The notes under the pieces were generated by a model that saw only the letters and a program-made list of their open reading frames with translations, had not been told where the DNA came from and did no database searches. A stretch of 64,000 nucleotides of DNA from JBHPHI01 sp042569595 (lineage in GTDB: Bacteria; Patescibacteriota; Microgenomatia; UBA1400; 2-01-FULL-45-11): the NCBI GenBank assembly GCA_042569595.1, contig JBHPHI010000001.1, positions 1 through 64,000 of the forward strand, read 5' to 3'. Numbering within the stretch: position 1 is the stretch's first letter; every line of letters begins with the position of its first letter. Shown in pieces: positions 1-7,967 of the stretch. A program made the position numbers and the translations under genes.

Positions 1-1653
1 ATCAAAAGCAACTCCGATCAACCTCTACACACCGGCAGGCTAGTGCCCATCTACCCAGAAACATATGGAGTTAGCTCAAAATGGATAAGATCTAGAATAA
101 ACCCCCTTCTAAGTCAGGTAGACACATTTATAAATGACTGGCTTCCACAAAACATAATCGATCAAGAAAAGCTTATTTCTCTTAAAAAAGCACTAAAACA
201 AATTCATTTACCAGAAGATCAAAAGCAACTAGATGAGGCCAGAAAAAGACTTGCCTTTGATGAGCTCTTTCTTCTCCAACTTGCATCTCAAAAAAGAAAA
301 TATTTATGGCAACACAAAAAACTCAGCCACCCTCTCCAAGTCAATCAAGAAAAAGTCTTAGATTTTATATCAAACCTTCCTTTCACTCTCACAAAAGCTC
401 AGAACCAAAGCATTAAAGAAATCTTAAAAGACTTGGGAGAAGAGCAGCCCATGAATAGACTACTTCAGGGGGATGTGGGGTCAGGAAAAACTGTAGTAGC
501 TGCTGCTGCCGCTTATGTTACCTACCTTAATAATCTCAAAAGCATCGTTCTTGCTCCAACAGAAATATTGGCTCAACAACATTTCAAAACCCTCTCATCA
601 ACCCTAGAGCCCCTGGGTTTATCTGTCGAACTCATAACTAGCTCAACAAGTAAAAAAATTAAAGAGTCTATTTCAAAAACTAAAGCAGACATAGTTGTGG
701 GCACTCATGCGCTTTTATATAGAGACATTCCAGAAAATCTTGGCCTTCTCGTAGTAGATGAGCAGCACAGATTTGGAGTAGAACAAAGAGCTAAGTTGCT
801 AAAAGCAAAAAAAACTCCTCATCTTCTTGCTATGACCGCAACTCCCATACCAAGAACTGTTGCACTGTCGGTATACGGAGAACTTGATCTATCTATTATC
901 GATGAAATGCCTAAGGGTAGAAAGTCTGTCAAAACTTGGGTAGTTTCAGAAGATAAAAGGCAAAATGCCTATCAATGGATAGAAGAACAAATAAGCCAAG
1001 ATGATACTCAAGCATTCATCGTATGTCCCCTTATCGAAGAGTCTGAGTCAGACCTACTTTCAAATGTAAGGTCTGTAGAAACTGAATACGAATACTTAAC
1101 AAAGAAAATCTATAAAAATCTAAGTCTTGGACTTCTACATGGAAGAATGAAGTCAAAAGAAAAACAAAAAGCTGTAGAAGAATTTAAGAAAAAAACTCAT
1201 CAAATTCTTGTTAGCACCCCCGTAATTGAGGTGGGAATAGACATTCCGAACGCAAGCATAATTCTAATTGAAAGTTCTGAACGATTTGGTCTAGCTCAAC
1301 TCCATCAACTTCGTGGTCGTGTTGGAAGGGGAGATAAGCAAAGCTATTGCTTGCTTTTTACTAGCACCAAGCAAGCTCAAGACATCAAGAGACTAAAAGC
1401 CATGGAAACAAATAATTCTGGATTCAAACTTGCAGAACTTGACCTTAAGCTGCGAGGACCAGGAGAAATGTATGGGGTTAAACAACACGGCTTCACTAGA
1501 CTAAAAATTGCAAATTTTTCAGATCAAATTTTGATCAAAACAACCCACAACCACGCAAAAGAATTAATAACCAAAAATCCCACCCTTTCCAACTACAGCC
1601 CATTAGCACTAAAATTAGATAATCTCTTAGAAAAAGAGATTGAACCAAATTAA
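1..1653 (+). CDS. recG: ATP-dependent DNA helicase RecG, 5' end outside window
   Basis: Branch-migration helicase that remodels stalled forks and Holliday junctions. The frame is open from base 1 through the stop at 1653, so the gene enters from the left; 550 residues are visible and the family is usually about 680-700, so part of the N-terminal wedge domain is missing. The visible wedge end (GRLVPIYPETYG) leads into helicase domain 1 with Walker A GDVGSGKT (visible residues about 157-164), the DEQH box (DEQHRFGVEQR) and MTATPIPRT. Domain 2 has GRMKSKEK, VIEVGIDIPNA and the arginine-finger motif QLRGRVGRG. The GTG at 43 is only an internal codon. The next gene follows after 10 nt. Confidence 0.95.
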   Translation: MKSNSDQPLHTGRLVPIYPETYGVSSKWIRSRINPLLSQVDTFINDWLPQNIIDQEKLISLKKALKQIHLPEDQKQLDEARKRLAFDELFLLQLASQKRKYLWQHKKLSHPLQVNQEKVLDFISNLPFTLTKAQNQSIKEILKDLGEEQPMNRLLQGDVGSGKTVVAAAAAYVTYLNNLKSIVLAPTEILAQQHFKTLSSTLEPLGLSVELITSSTSKKIKESISKTKADIVVGTHALLYRDIPENLGLLVVDEQHRFGVEQRAKLLKAKKTPHLLAMTATPIPRTVALSVYGELDLSIIDEMPKGRKSVKTWVVSEDKRQNAYQWIEEQISQDDTQAFIVCPLIEESESDLLSNVRSVETEYEYLTKKIYKNLSLGLLHGRMKSKEKQKAVEEFKKKTHQILVSTPVIEVGIDIPNASIILIESSERFGLAQLHQLRGRVGRGDKQSYCLLFTSTKQAQDIKRLKAMETNNSGFKLAELDLKLRGPGEMYGVKQHGFTRLKIANFSDQILIKTTHNHAKELITKNPTLSNYSPLALKLDNLLEKEIEPN

Positions 1654-1663
1654 AAAGGATGCA

Positions 1664-1903
1664 ATGAACTCGTGTCACAGCTGCGGAATGCCACTAGATG
1701 AAAAAAGTAAATCAAAACACGCCGACAACTATTGTGCATATTGCCAAAATCAAGACACAGCAGAATTATCAAGCTATGAAGAGGTTCGGACAGGCAGCAT
1801 AAATGCCGCCGTAAAGCTTATGGGAAAGTCAGAAGAAGAAGCTACAAAAATGGCAGACGAAATGCTTCCCAAACTTCCCAGATGGGAAAACCTCGAAAAA
1901 TAG
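1664..1903 (+). CDS. Small zinc-ribbon domain protein
   Basis: A 79-aa protein with two paired-cysteine knuckles, CHSCGMPL near residue 3 and CAYCQ near residue 26, separated by a short acidic and basic linker. This matches the short putative zinc-ribbon family (PF12674-like) often annotated as an uncharacterised zinc-binding protein. The C-terminal half is a charged helix with no catalytic motif. I chose ATG 1664 because AAGGA sits 4 nt upstream; a TTG at 1640 in the same frame would overlap recG. Function is unknown; binding to nucleic acid or protein through the ribbon is inference. Confidence 0.75.
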   Translation: MNSCHSCGMPLDEKSKSKHADNYCAYCQNQDTAELSSYEEVRTGSINAAVKLMGKSEEEATKMADEMLPKLPRWENLEK

Positions 1904-1921
1904 CCCTATTCATGCTACAAT
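1893..1921 (+). promoter_or_regulatory. Sigma70-type promoter before rpmF
   Basis: TCGAAA (1893-1898), a 17-nt spacer and TACAAT (1916-1921) preceded by TGC, an extended -10. It overlaps the end of the zinc-ribbon gene and would start a transcript for rpmF-nusB-ACP-rnc. The leader is about 29 nt and carries a GGAGG ribosome binding site at 1949-1953. Confidence 0.6.
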
Positions 1922-1956
1922 CCTGAAGTTATAAACATCAAAAATATTGGAGGCTC

Positions 1957-2115
1957 ATGGGAGCGGTACCAAAAAGAAAAATCAGCAAGAGAAGAAAAGG
2001 CAAAAGAAGAGCCGATATTAACTTGCAAACAAAAAACACGGCCAAATGCCCAAGTTGTGGTAATCCAAAGTTATCTCATATAGCTTGTTCAAATTGTGGC
2101 ACCTATAAAAACTAA
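1957..2115 (+). CDS. rpmF: 50S ribosomal protein L32
   Basis: A 52-aa ribosomal protein. It starts MGAVPKRKISKRRKGKRR, the usual basic L32 N-terminus (family form MAVPK.K.S..R), followed by a C4 zinc ribbon made of CPSCG and CSNCG about 15 residues apart, and ends GTYKN. The length matches the normal 50-60 aa. ATG 1957 has a near-perfect GGAGG site 3 nt upstream. It lies 11 nt before nusB. In many bacteria L32 clusters with fatty-acid or plsX genes; here only an ACP-like gene is nearby. Confidence 0.93.
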   Translation: MGAVPKRKISKRRKGKRRADINLQTKNTAKCPSCGNPKLSHIACSNCGTYKN

Positions 2116-2126
2116 AAAACCTGCAC

Positions 2127-2519
2127 ATGAAGCGACCAGATGATCCAAGACATCAGAGAAGGATTGATTTTATAAAAAAGCTTTTTTCATATAGCTTTTC
2201 AGATAAACAAGAGTTTTCGCAGGAAGAAGATAAAATAATTGGGACAATACCATCATCTGATGAGTTGGTGAAAAAGTGCGCTCCTGAATGGCCAATTAAT
2301 CAAATAAACAAAGTTGACTTAAGCATTTTAAGGCTTGCTATCTACGAACTCACCAAAACTAAAACTCCAAAAAAAGTTGTTATAGATGAGGCCGTGGAAC
2401 TAGCGAAAGAATTTGGAGCAGAGTCTTCACCAAAATTTGTAAATGGAGTTCTTGGAACAATAGTTTCCACACTCTTTCCAGAAAAAGTAAAAAAGAACCT
2501 AGTCAAAAAACAAAATTAA
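2127..2519 (+). CDS. nusB: Transcription antitermination factor NusB
   Basis: NusB binds boxA RNA with NusE (S10) and supports antitermination in rRNA operons. The 130-aa all-helical protein begins with a basic arginine-rich N-terminus (RHQRRIDFIKKLFSY) and has the conserved C-terminal core INKVDLSILRLAIYEL followed by VVIDEAVELAKEFG and KFVNGVLG, the strongest NusB signature. Length is normal for the family. It sits in a translation-related operon between rpmF and the ACP-like gene, with 11-16 nt spacers. Confidence 0.93.
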   Translation: MKRPDDPRHQRRIDFIKKLFSYSFSDKQEFSQEEDKIIGTIPSSDELVKKCAPEWPINQINKVDLSILRLAIYELTKTKTPKKVVIDEAVELAKEFGAESSPKFVNGVLGTIVSTLFPEKVKKNLVKKQN

Positions 2520-2535
2520 ATTAACGTAAAAACAA

Positions 2536-2775
2536 ATGGATCAAGATCAGATAAAAAAATATTATCAAATTATAAAAGAAAATTTCGGGGTAGAGGACTT
2601 AGAAATAAGTAATGATTTAGAATTTATTGCAGACCTAAACGGGTCTCTAGAAGAAATAAAATCTTTTATTACAACTCTAGAAGAAAAGTACGACGTTGAG
2701 GTGAATATAAAAGAAATCAACAACAACATTACTGTCGGACACCTAAAAACCCTTATTGAAGAAAGTCAAATATAA
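2536..2775 (+). CDS. Acyl carrier protein-like protein with a variant serine motif
   Basis: A 79-aa acidic helical protein with the pattern of ACP: an N-terminal helix, then DLNGSLEEIKSFITTLEEKYDVEV near residues 33-56. In canonical ACP this reads [21 protein letters not shown], with the phosphopantetheine on Ser of DSL. Here one residue is missing and the Asp before Ser is Gly (GSL), so the serine is kept but the site is altered. The place just before rnc matches acpP-rnc in many bacteria and supports the call. I see no fatty-acid synthase genes nearby, so whether it is modified by a phosphopantetheinyl transferase is open. The gap to rnc is 2 nt. Confidence 0.6.
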   Translation: MDQDQIKKYYQIIKENFGVEDLEISNDLEFIADLNGSLEEIKSFITTLEEKYDVEVNIKEINNNITVGHLKTLIEESQI

Positions 2776-2777
2776 AT

Positions 2778-3437
2778 ATGAATATTCCGATAAAAAACAA
2801 AAGCTTATTAGAAACTGCTCTTACACATCGATCATATCTAAATGAAAATAGAAGCGTAAAAGAACACAACGAAAGGCTAGAGTATTTGGGCGACGCAGTC
2901 GTTGAGCTCGCAGTTTCCGAATTCTTATTTGAAAAATACCCAAAAAGACCAGAGGGAGAACTTACAGCTATACGATCTGCCATGGTAAGGACCGAAACCT
3001 TGGCAAAAGTTGCAGAAAGACTAGATTTTGGATTAAGTCTTAGAATGAGCAAGGGTGAGGCAGCCTCAGGCGGAAGAAGCAACACTGCTTTGCTCGCCAA
3101 CACTTTCGAAGCAGTGATAGGTGCTATGTACTTAGATCAAGGATTTCAAAAAGTAATTGATTTTCTAAAAGAAAACTTGTTTCCTGAGGCAGATGAAATT
3201 GTTGAAAATGGATCATTTAAAGACTTTAAAAGCACGCTGCAGGAAGTGGTTCAAGCTGAAGGAAAAAGTACTCCTGAATACCAAGTTGTTAGTGAAAAAG
3301 GACCAGATCACGATAAAATTTTCACAGTTATGGTAAAAGTAGAAAAGCAAGAACTAGCAACTGGAAAGGGCAAGAGCAAGCAGTCCGCACAACAACAAGC
3401 AGCCGCCAGGGCTCTTGAGAAATTAAAGGTCAGTTGA
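2778..3437 (+). CDS. rnc: Ribonuclease III
   Basis: Double-strand-specific endonuclease for rRNA and mRNA processing. The 219-aa protein has the RNase III signature HNERLEYLGDAVVELA (about residues 30-45) carrying the metal-binding acidic residues. A second acidic site lies around NTFEAVIGAMYLDQG (about residues 107-122). A C-terminal dsRNA-binding domain runs from FKSTLQEVVQAEG to SAQQQAAARALEKL (about 150-217). Length is standard (about 220-230). It ends in TGA, showing TGA is a stop in this genome. The promoter for rpsP lies over its last codons. Confidence 0.95.
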   Translation: MNIPIKNKSLLETALTHRSYLNENRSVKEHNERLEYLGDAVVELAVSEFLFEKYPKRPEGELTAIRSAMVRTETLAKVAERLDFGLSLRMSKGEAASGGRSNTALLANTFEAVIGAMYLDQGFQKVIDFLKENLFPEADEIVENGSFKDFKSTLQEVVQAEGKSTPEYQVVSEKGPDHDKIFTVMVKVEKQELATGKGKSKQSAQQQAAARALEKLKVS

Positions 3438-3443
3438 TACAAT
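3415..3443 (+). promoter_or_regulatory. Sigma70-type promoter for rpsP-khpA
   Basis: TTGAGA (3415-3420), a 17-nt spacer and TACAAT (3438-3443) with an extended TGA before it. It lies inside the 3' end of rnc. The predicted leader is about 24 nt and includes AAAAAGGAAAA before ATG 3474. Confidence 0.65.
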
Positions 3444-3473
3444 AACCGCTCATTAAGTTAAAAAGGAAAATCT

Positions 3474-3713
3474 ATGTTAAAAATAAAACTTAGCAGACAA
3501 GGAAAGAGAGGACAGCCTCATTATCGTATTGTCGTTGCTGAAGCAAAATCAAAAAGGGATGGTAAAGTTACTGAAAAAATAGGTCACTATGACCCGCTTT
3601 CCAAGCCTGCTACAATTAAAATTGATCTAAAAAAATATAAAAGTTGGATAGAAAAAGGCGCCAAGCCAACCAACACTGTTAAAAATCTAGCTGAAAGGGT
3701 GAAAAAATCATGA
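3474..3713 (+). CDS. rpsP: 30S ribosomal protein S16
   Basis: A 79-aa S16. It begins MLKIKLSRQGKRGQPHYRIV, the family start (mvkIRL.R.G.K..P.YRIVV), continues VAEAKSKRDGK and GHYDPLSKP, and ends with the helix WIEKGAKPTNTVKNLAERV. Length is usual for the family. It overlaps khpA by 4 nt (ATGA), so the two are translationally coupled. The rpsP-khpA pair is a conserved arrangement in many bacteria. Confidence 0.95.
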   Translation: MLKIKLSRQGKRGQPHYRIVVAEAKSKRDGKVTEKIGHYDPLSKPATIKIDLKKYKSWIEKGAKPTNTVKNLAERVKKS

Positions 3714-4240
3714 ATGACCTACTCACCAATATCTTAAAAAATATCACCACTAAACCTGACGCTGCTCAGGTGACCATGGATGTCCAAGGAGATGTAGAGG
3801 TTTACACTATTACAGTCGACCCAGAAGACGTCGGCAGGGTAATAGGAAAGAGTGGAAAAGTAATAAGAGCAATCAGATCTCTAGCTCACGTTGCTGCTGT
3901 TCAAGCACAAAAGAAGGTTAGGGTTCATTTAGATGATGGAAACGACGAAATGCCACAACAGGCTCAAACAGCTGTAAACGACGCAGCCGCAGACGTCCCA
4001 GCTCCAGAGACTCCAGTAGAAGCTGCTCCAGAACCAGTAGTCGAACCTGAAGCTCCTGCTGCTCCAGAAGAAGCTGAAGTCCCAAAAACACCTGAAATTC
4101 CAGTAGAAGGAGAGGTTCCAGCTCCAGAAGCTCCTCAACCTGAAGTTGTTGCCCCAGAAACCACAGAAGAACCTGTGACTGGAGAAGCTCAACCCACACC
4201 AGATACTGCCGATCTTCTTCCAGAAGAACCAGCTTCATAA
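3710..4240 (+). CDS. khpA: KH-domain RNA-binding protein KhpA with a long Pro/Ala/Glu tail
   Basis: The first 80 or so residues are a KhpA-type KH domain: DVQGDVEVYTITVDPEDVGR, then the RNA-binding GxxG loop in VIGKSGKVIRAIRSL and a C-terminal strand (KKVRVHLDD). Normal KhpA stops there at about 75-80 aa. Here another 95 residues follow, almost entirely Pro, Ala, Glu, Val and Thr with repeated PEAP, PEP and PET units, so the tail is acidic and probably disordered. The neighbour rpsP and the 4-nt overlap agree with KhpA. The tail may be a linker or a low-complexity surface; its role is unknown. Confidence 0.85.
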   Translation: MNDLLTNILKNITTKPDAAQVTMDVQGDVEVYTITVDPEDVGRVIGKSGKVIRAIRSLAHVAAVQAQKKVRVHLDDGNDEMPQQAQTAVNDAAADVPAPETPVEAAPEPVVEPEAPAAPEEAEVPKTPEIPVEGEVPAPEAPQPEVVAPETTEEPVTGEAQPTPDTADLLPEEPAS

Positions 4241-4261
4241 ATAAAACTTTAAATACAAAAC

Positions 4262-4286
4262 AAAAACCCCCACAATGGGGGTTTTT
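4262..4286. terminator. Bidirectional intrinsic terminator between khpA and pilO
   Basis: AAAAACCCCC, loop ACAAT, GGGGGTTTTT: a 5-bp G/C stem flanked by A5 and T5. It works on both strands and separates the convergent khpA (+) and pilO (-) transcripts. The last bases overlap the pilO stop codon. Confidence 0.9.
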
Positions 4287-5049
4287 AGTAGCTAAAAGGA
4301 GAAAATCTTTCTGAATTTTGCTGAGTCACCTGATCACCGGTCGAAGCAAACAAGCTATATTTTTTTATCTCCTCAATTACAGAGCCTTGCTCGTCAGTTA
4401 ATTCAGAAATTGGTGAAGAGACCTTTCCTATAGATGTAGGAGGGAGTGAATAATACACTTTCAAAAGAAGATTGCTTTTTAGCTCACCAAACTCAATATT
4501 TCCCGAAGAAACCGAGACGCTATCCACCTCTGTAACCGGTAATGAATTCTCTATCAAGTCCACAAATGCCAACACCTGATCAAACGTTCCCACAACAGAT
4601 ATTTCTGCATTTATAAACTCTACATCACCAACGCCACTACTTTTACGACTTTTATTTTTCAGTTGTGCGCTTTCAGTAGCTAGACTACCTGGAGAAAATT
4701 CAAAAGAATCAACAACAACTCCCAAAGTGCCCGCTCCTGCCTGAATCATATTTATGATATTAAAAACAGGTTTTTCGGACGGTAAAGCCCCTTCTACTAG
4801 AGAAACCTGACCATTCAAGCTAGATTCCGTGAGAGAATCAAGAATTGAATACTTCTTATTCAGATCATTCAAACTTTTTTCAATTCTTTTGTTTTCAAAT
4901 CTAGTTTTTGATATTTCACTAAAACTAGGAATCAAAACTAAAAACAAGGACAGCAAAATAAACAAACCAGACACAATAGGAACCCAATATTGTTTTATGT
5001 CCTCCGCTGAAAAGTTTTCTTTATTTTTCTTTTTATTTTCTATTTTCAT
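4285..5049 (-). CDS. pilO: Type IV pilus inner-membrane protein PilO
   Basis: Alignment-complex protein that pairs with PilN in the inner membrane. The 254-aa protein has a short basic cytosolic start, one membrane helix (about residues 27-47, VPIVSGLFILLSLFLVLIPS), a coiled-coil stretch (FENKRIEKSLNDLNKKYSIL) and a ferredoxin-like periplasmic domain with the PilO-like GALPSEKPVFNIINMIQ and FDQVLAFVDLIENSLPV segments. It is the last gene of pilM-N-O and overlaps pilN by 17 nt. Sequence conservation in this family is low, so order and topology carry much of the call. Confidence 0.82.
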   Translation of the reverse strand: MKIENKKKNKENFSAEDIKQYWVPIVSGLFILLSLFLVLIPSFSEISKTRFENKRIEKSLNDLNKKYSILDSLTESSLNGQVSLVEGALPSEKPVFNIINMIQAGAGTLGVVVDSFEFSPGSLATESAQLKNKSRKSSGVGDVEFINAEISVVGTFDQVLAFVDLIENSLPVTEVDSVSVSSGNIEFGELKSNLLLKVYYSLPPTSIGKVSSPISELTDEQGSVIEEIKKYSLFASTGDQVTQQNSERFSPFSY

Positions 5050-5623
5050 CCTTTGCTCCTACTTTTGTAGAAAAATCAAACTCCAAAGAAAGATTGTATA
5101 TGCCATCAACCGACCTAGAAACTGAAGATATTAAAACAGAAGAATATTTTTCTCCCGCCAAACTCGACAGCGTGCTAATCAAATCTCCTGCGACAAACAC
5201 ATTTACGGAAGAAACTGACAAGATTAAAGACTCTCCGGAACTTCCAAATGATATGTCCTCAATAAGTGATCCATTTGGGATCAAATTATATATTTCAACC
5301 ACCTTGGGGTAAAGCCACTCCTTGTCTCTTAGTAAGTTTGATAACGACTTCAACTTTTTTTCAATCAACAAATACTTTGTTTCAGTAGCATGAAGAGATT
5401 CTATATTTCTCGTCAATTCTTTTTCTTCTGTTTTTGCATCTACCAAAGACTTCGAAGTAATAAATCGAATGATTAACACCGGTGTAAATATCAACAAATA
5501 CCCAGCCAAAAAAATCGTAGAAAGCTTAACAATTCTCTGTTTTGCTCCCTGCTCTCTTTGTTTCTTTCGCTTATGCAAAACTGCAAAGTTTACTGATGGG
5601 TATGTAGAATTTTTTTTACTCAT
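5033..5623 (-). CDS. pilN: Type IV pilus protein PilN
   Basis: Partner of PilO and docking site for PilM. The 196-aa protein has a short N-terminus ending in a basic region (HKRKKQREQGAKQRIVKL), a membrane helix at about residues 34-52, a coiled coil (VDAKTEEKELTRNIESLHAT) and a small periplasmic domain. The N-terminal PSVNFAV is a recognisable version of the PilN motif INLLP that binds PilM. It overlaps pilM by 4 nt upstream and pilO by 17 nt downstream. Confidence 0.8.
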   Translation of the reverse strand: MSKKNSTYPSVNFAVLHKRKKQREQGAKQRIVKLSTIFLAGYLLIFTPVLIIRFITSKSLVDAKTEEKELTRNIESLHATETKYLLIEKKLKSLSNLLRDKEWLYPKVVEIYNLIPNGSLIEDISFGSSGESLILSVSSVNVFVAGDLISTLSSLAGEKYSSVLISSVSRSVDGIYNLSLEFDFSTKVGAKDENRK

Positions 5624-6639
5624 TCACTCTCCCGAAGTGCAAGACCTGCGGCCACCCCAAAAGACGCAACTTCTTTCGGTAGTCTTACTTCCTCAGGAAC
5701 GGTCATCCCCTCAAATGGGTTGTGTATAAGCACTTCAATTCCCAAACTTTCTGTCATGTGACTGGTTACATTGGGAATATAAGAACCACCTCCAGATAAA
5801 TAAATCTTTTCTAAAGTTTCTCCACTTCCTTCTGATTGAAAATATTGAATCGACTTTCTCATTTCTACCAACACAGAATCCATAACCGGCTGCAAGGCAG
5901 AAAACACCTTACCTTCCAAGTGACTCTTCTCCAATCCATAAGTCCTCTTATACTCCTCAGCCTGGGATCCTTGAAGACCTAAACCTCTCTCCAAGGCTCT
6001 CGTTAGAGCAAGCCCTCCAGTGCTAATTGAATGGAAAAAAACTGGCATCCCACCTTTCAGCATCATCAAATCTGTTGAAAGAGCTCCAACATTGCATAGC
6101 AATATTGATCCTTCTTTATGGATTAAGGTATGAGACCTCCCTAAAGACAGAGAGGAGCTTTCAATAAAAGAGATTTCAGATTCAAGAAACTCTGAAAAAT
6201 ATATTACCCTATCAACAACAGTCTTCTTTGCTGCCATCAACAAAACCCTCATCTTACTCCCATCAGAAGAGTCTCTTTCAACCACAGAATACTCCAAATT
6301 CACTTCCTTCAATGAAACTGGTAAATGCTGCTCAGCTTCCCATTGGACAGCAGAAGAAAGCTCAGCATCAGACAGGGAGGGTAACTCCACCACGCTCGTA
6401 AAAGCCATGGAATCAGGAATTGATAACGACAGGTTTGCGCCAACTGACTTTGACTCAATCAACATACCCTTCACAACTGATGCTAGTTTTTTCAACTGAC
6501 TCTCATCGTCTGAAATATAAGCTCCTATTGGGTTGTACGCAGAAGATATTTTCTCAACAACATAACCATCTCCTTTTTTCACCAAACCGAGAAGTTTTAT
6601 AGAATAAGTGCCAATATCCAAACCAATCAATGAACTCAT
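5620..6639 (-). CDS. pilM: Type IV pilus assembly ATPase-like protein PilM
   Basis: Actin-like cytoplasmic protein that links pilus motors to PilN/O. The 339-aa protein starts with IGLDIGTYSIKLLGL, the phosphate-1 motif of the FtsA/PilM superfamily. It continues with AVQWEAEQHLPVSLKEVNLE, typical of PilM, the nucleotide-binding ILLCNVGALSTDLMML and the adenosine motif IYLSGGGSYIPNV. Length is normal (340-360). A GAGAGG site lies about 10 nt before the ATG. It overlaps pilN by 4 nt. Confidence 0.93.
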   Translation of the reverse strand: MSSLIGLDIGTYSIKLLGLVKKGDGYVVEKISSAYNPIGAYISDDESQLKKLASVVKGMLIESKSVGANLSLSIPDSMAFTSVVELPSLSDAELSSAVQWEAEQHLPVSLKEVNLEYSVVERDSSDGSKMRVLLMAAKKTVVDRVIYFSEFLESEISFIESSSLSLGRSHTLIHKEGSILLCNVGALSTDLMMLKGGMPVFFHSISTGGLALTRALERGLGLQGSQAEEYKRTYGLEKSHLEGKVFSALQPVMDSVLVEMRKSIQYFQSEGSGETLEKIYLSGGGSYIPNVTSHMTESLGIEVLIHNPFEGMTVPEEVRLPKEVASFGVAAGLALRESE

Positions 6640-6694
6640 CTCAAACGACCTCTCTTAAATCTTGGAAAATATTTATCATGGGCAGATTTTTTAT

Positions 6695-7447
6695 TTACTT
6701 AATTAACGAAGTCCCCGAAAATAAAACATAATCAAATATTGACGGAGCAGTTGGTATTGTTCTATCTACTTCAACAGCCCTTGTTTCGCTGCTATTAACA
6801 TTAGAGGCAGTTGATAATATCCTATGATATTGGGTGGGGAAATCCACATCCCCAGAAACATTTACGTACGTATCGTTATATACAGGCCTTATTCTTATCA
6901 AGTCTTCTTGATTATCAACATTTAAGCTTGCTGAATAAACGTAAGGACTAGTACCATTTCCTGAGGCCAAAAAGCCATCAGTTACATGATTACAACCTTC
7001 ATAAGCATATCTTCTTACTGTGGAGGCAGTCGTATTGTGTACAGCCACCACCAAAGAAGCAGGATCCTCACCCACACAATCGCTTATCTTCGACCATTCA
7101 ATATTCACAGGCCCAGAATATCCAGACACATCAACACCAACAACATGACCCTCATCCAAACGTATGTCCAAAGTGGCCACCTCATCAACAGAATAACTTG
7201 CAGACAAATCTTGATCCAAACCTGATAATGACACCCCACTAGCAGCAACTAAAGCCCCAGAAAGAGCTTCCTCTATACCAGATTCAGCAGCATCAAAAAC
7301 CCTACTAGCTTCCTCTTCTTGTCTTGACTGAACAACATCTTGAGTGCTTCTAGTGGCAATAGATACTCCTATTGTCAAAAGAACTGACATAATCAGCATT
7401 ACTATCAAACCAGCCTGACCAAGTTCTTTGTCTTTATCTTTTTTCAT
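6695..7447 (-). CDS. PilX-like minor pilus protein
   Basis: A 250-aa protein with a charged N-terminus, one hydrophobic helix (AGLIVMLIMSVLLTIGVSIA, residues about 12-31) and the PilX N-terminal pattern QEEEASRVFDAAESGIEEAL just after it. There is no clear GFTLIE prepilin cleavage box; GQAGLIV is the nearest equivalent, as in other CPR PilX-like proteins. The rest is a Ser/Thr/Val-rich extracellular domain with two cysteines (CVGED, CNHVT) that could form a disulfide. It has its own promoter with the -10 only 6 nt before the ATG. Confidence 0.7.
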   Translation of the reverse strand: MKKDKDKELGQAGLIVMLIMSVLLTIGVSIATRSTQDVVQSRQEEEASRVFDAAESGIEEALSGALVAASGVSLSGLDQDLSASYSVDEVATLDIRLDEGHVVGVDVSGYSGPVNIEWSKISDCVGEDPASLVVAVHNTTASTVRRYAYEGCNHVTDGFLASGNGTSPYVYSASLNVDNQEDLIRIRPVYNDTYVNVSGDVDFPTQYHRILSTASNVNSSETRAVEVDRTIPTAPSIFDYVLFSGTSLIK

Positions 7448-7453
7448 AATCTC

Positions 7454-7482
7454 ATTGTAATGTTCTAAAAAAATAATATCAA
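7454..7482 (-). promoter_or_regulatory. Promoter for a leaderless pilX-like transcript
   Basis: On the minus strand TTGATA (7482-7477), a 17-nt spacer and TACAAT (7459-7454), then 6 nt to the ATG at 7447. Transcription would start at or within about 1 nt of the start codon. It lies between the pilW-like and pilX-like genes. Confidence 0.6.
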
Positions 7483-7967
7483 TAAGTCCTCAGCTGCACA
7501 GCAGTTGAGAATTCAACTGATTCACCGCCCCCGGCTACTCCAGAAGTTGCCGCCTTAAATAACTCAAAGGTAACACTCACGGTGGCCGGCGTCCCCGAAT
7601 CAAGTTTCTGACAGTCAAAATCAACATCAGATGCCAAATCAACCTCAGAAGAAGTTAAGTATCCAGAGTTTGAAGCAATTCTTCCAGACACGGTTGAAAA
7701 TACAGTTATATTCCCATCAGGATTCAATAAACTTATTGAAGTCATATCATCGGAACAAGTCCCTTCAATTCTTATTGCACTCCTTAACATCCTCTCTATT
7801 TGAGTAATAGCATAATCTCCGTTTCCTCTAATATCATTTAACCCTGTAGTTTTCCCACCACCACGAAGAGTAGATAAAAACAAACCAACAGAAACTACAC
7901 CAATCACTCCCACAATCCCCGTAACAACAACCAACTCAATCAAGGTATATCCTTTTTTTGCAATCAT
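7479..7967 (-). CDS. PilW-like type IV pseudopilin
   Basis: A 162-aa minor pilin starting MIAKKGYTLIELVVVTGIVG, a class III prepilin signal with cleavage after Gly in KKG/YTLIE and Glu at +5, followed by a 20-residue hydrophobic helix. The region after the helix (GLNDIRGNGDYAITQIERML) resembles PilW/GspJ-type pseudopilins. The start at 7967 is preferred over an upstream in-frame codon because it overlaps the pilV stop as ATGA and begins right at the signal. It should be processed by PilD, which is itself truncated next door. Confidence 0.8.
   Translation of the reverse strand: MIAKKGYTLIELVVVTGIVGVIGVVSVGLFLSTLRGGGKTTGLNDIRGNGDYAITQIERMLRSAIRIEGTCSDDMTSISLLNPDGNITVFSTVSGRIASNSGYLTSSEVDLASDVDFDCQKLDSGTPATVSVTFELFKAATSGVAGGGESVEFSTAVQLRTY

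Noticed and set aside
3918..4238. Long minus-strand frames opposite khpA
   Set aside because: They mirror the low-complexity Pro/Glu/Ala codons of the khpA tail and give Leu/Trp-rich sequence with no start signal.
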